Program-made: the position numbers and the translations under genes
The notes under the pieces: model-generated
The model's database searches: none
The model's input: only the letters and a program-made list of their open reading frames with translations
What the model was told of the DNA's origin: nothing
NCBI GenBank assembly: GCA_900754275.1
Contig: CAAECF010000131.1
Span: forward strand, 1 to 5,925
Length of the DNA: 5,925 nucleotides
Reading direction: 5' to 3'
Origin: an uncultured Collinsella sp.
GTDB taxonomy: Bacteria > Actinomycetota > Coriobacteriia > Coriobacteriales > Coriobacteriaceae
Shown here: positions 5,495 through 5,925 of the stretch, one piece after another
Layout of the letters: each line of letters begins with the position of its first letter
Position numbering within the stretch: position 1 is the first letter of the stretch

Positions 5495-5925
5495 CTACCT
5501 CCTTTGGTTGATGAGGTCCTCGATGATCGAGACGACCTCATCGATGGTGTGGGCGGTGGAGTCGACGTGCACGGCGTCCTCGGCGGGAACGAGCGGCGCG
5601 ACCTGGCGGCTGCTGTCGAGCTTATCGCGCTGCTTGAGGGTGTCGAGGGTCTCGTCGACCTCTGCCTCGAGCTGCTCTTCGGTGAGCGGCTGGGCGTCGT
5701 TTTGGTGGCGCTGCAGCACGCGGCGACGGGCGCGTTCGCGCGGGTCGGCGGTCAGGAACACCTTGACCTGCGCGTTGGGGAATACGACGGTGCCGATGTC
5801 GCGACCCTCGGCGACAATGTCGTGGTCTTCGGCGGCGCGGCGCTGATGGATGAGCATGGCGGCGCGCACGCCCGGGTAGGCCGAGACCTTGGAGACGTTG
5901 GCGTCCACCTGCGGAGTGCGGATGG
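5495..5925 (-). CDS. cmk: Cytidylate kinase, C-terminal part (5' end outside window)
   Basis: Cytidylate kinase phosphorylates CMP and dCMP to the diphosphates with ATP, in the cytosol, feeding CTP and dCTP pools and recycling CMP. The frame is open to the right edge and leaves 142 residues, so about 80 N-terminal residues, including the P-loop, lie outside the window (family length about 220). Numbered from the first complete codon, the fragment opens with IRTPQV (family: IRTPEV). It then has VSAYPGVR (13-20), the signature EGRDIGT (39-45), the lid region with clustered arginines (62-68), RDKLDSSR (99-106) and APLVPAEDAVHVDST (109-123), all typical of Cmk. The stop TAG at 5497-5495 lies 3 bases before the plsC start, and the last codons AGG AGG double as the plsC Shine-Dalgarno. 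Nothing looks broken. The only uncertainty is whether the missing N-terminus carries a fused domain. Confidence 0.95.
   Translation of the reverse strand, partial: IRTPQVDANVSKVSAYPGVRAAMLIHQRRAAEDHDIVAEGRDIGTVVFPNAQVKVFLTADPRERARRRVLQRHQNDAQPLTEEQLEAEVDETLDTLKQRDKLDSSRQVAPLVPAEDAVHVDSTAHTIDEVVSIIEDLINQRR
5497..5505 (-). promoter_or_regulatory. Strong Shine-Dalgarno for plsC inside the 3' end of cmk
   Basis: AAAGGAGGT reads on the minus strand from 5505 to 5497, 5 bases before the plsC ATG at 5491-5489. It is nearly a full complement of the 16S rRNA 3' end. It covers the last two cmk sense codons (AGG AGG, Arg-Arg) and the T of the cmk stop TAG. This fixes the plsC start and suggests that translation of the two genes is coupled. 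Confidence 0.85.

Larger units (their letters stand above)
1..5925 (-). other. Interior of a seven-gene operon cmk-plsC-ispH-DUF512-der-plsY-gpsA
   Basis: All seven genes share one strand. Successive junctions are 3-base gap, 2-base gap, 2-base gap, 10-base gap, 8-base overlap and 9-base gap. At five of the six junctions an AGGAG-type site for the next gene lies inside or across the end of the previous one. No gap can hold a promoter, and I see no GC-rich hairpin followed by a T run between genes. Co-transcription is an inference from spacing. Internal promoters inside coding sequence cannot be excluded. Confidence 0.85.

Noticed and set aside
1..5925. Mobile elements, CRISPR repeats, tRNA/rRNA, toxin-antitoxin or phage genes
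   Set aside because: The whole window is covered by seven core metabolic genes with even composition. I saw no direct or inverted repeats, RNA genes or foreign-looking segments.

Overview
The window is a compact stretch of bacterial chromosome in which all genes lie on the minus strand. They read from right to left as cmk (partial) - plsC - ispH - DUF512 radical-SAM protein - der - plsY - gpsA (partial). Junctions range from an 8-base overlap to 10-base gaps, and there is no intergenic space large enough for a promoter or terminator. I therefore read it as the middle of one polycistronic operon, with its promoter and terminator outside the window.

The DNA is GC-rich (roughly 60-65% by eye), with codons that prefer G or C in the third position. 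The gene content and order (cmk-plsC-ispH, then DUF512-der-plsY-gpsA) resemble the arrangement I know from Clostridia and relatives. A Firmicutes-like order at actinobacterial GC content suggests a member of class Coriobacteriia (for example a Collinsella- or Olsenella-like gut actinobacterium). This is an inference from gene order and composition, not from a database match.

Layout, right to left. Bases 5925-5495 hold the C-terminal two thirds of cytidylate kinase. Bases 5491-4763 encode a PlsC-family 1-acylglycerol-3-phosphate acyltransferase with an unusual H(X4)E motif. Bases 4760-3861 encode IspH, the last enzyme of the MEP isoprenoid pathway. Bases 3858-2416 encode a PDZ / radical-SAM / DUF512 protein of unknown function. 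Bases 2405-1071 encode Der, the double GTPase of 50S ribosome assembly. Bases 1078-395 encode PlsY, the membrane acyl-phosphate:glycerol-3-phosphate acyltransferase. Bases 385-1 hold the N-terminus of GpsA, glycerol-3-phosphate dehydrogenase.

Three products form a consecutive route: GpsA makes sn-glycerol-3-phosphate, PlsY acylates position 1 and PlsC acylates position 2 to give phosphatidic acid. Cmk may fit in by re-phosphorylating CMP released when CDP-diacylglycerol is used. IspH supplies isoprenoid precursors, including those for the undecaprenyl carrier. Der links the set to ribosome assembly. The DUF512 protein is the real unknown. Most of the window is ordinary core housekeeping DNA. 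I found no mobile element, CRISPR array, RNA gene, repeat or phage-like segment. The points worth a second look are the DUF512 protein, the PlsC motif change and details of how translation is coupled.
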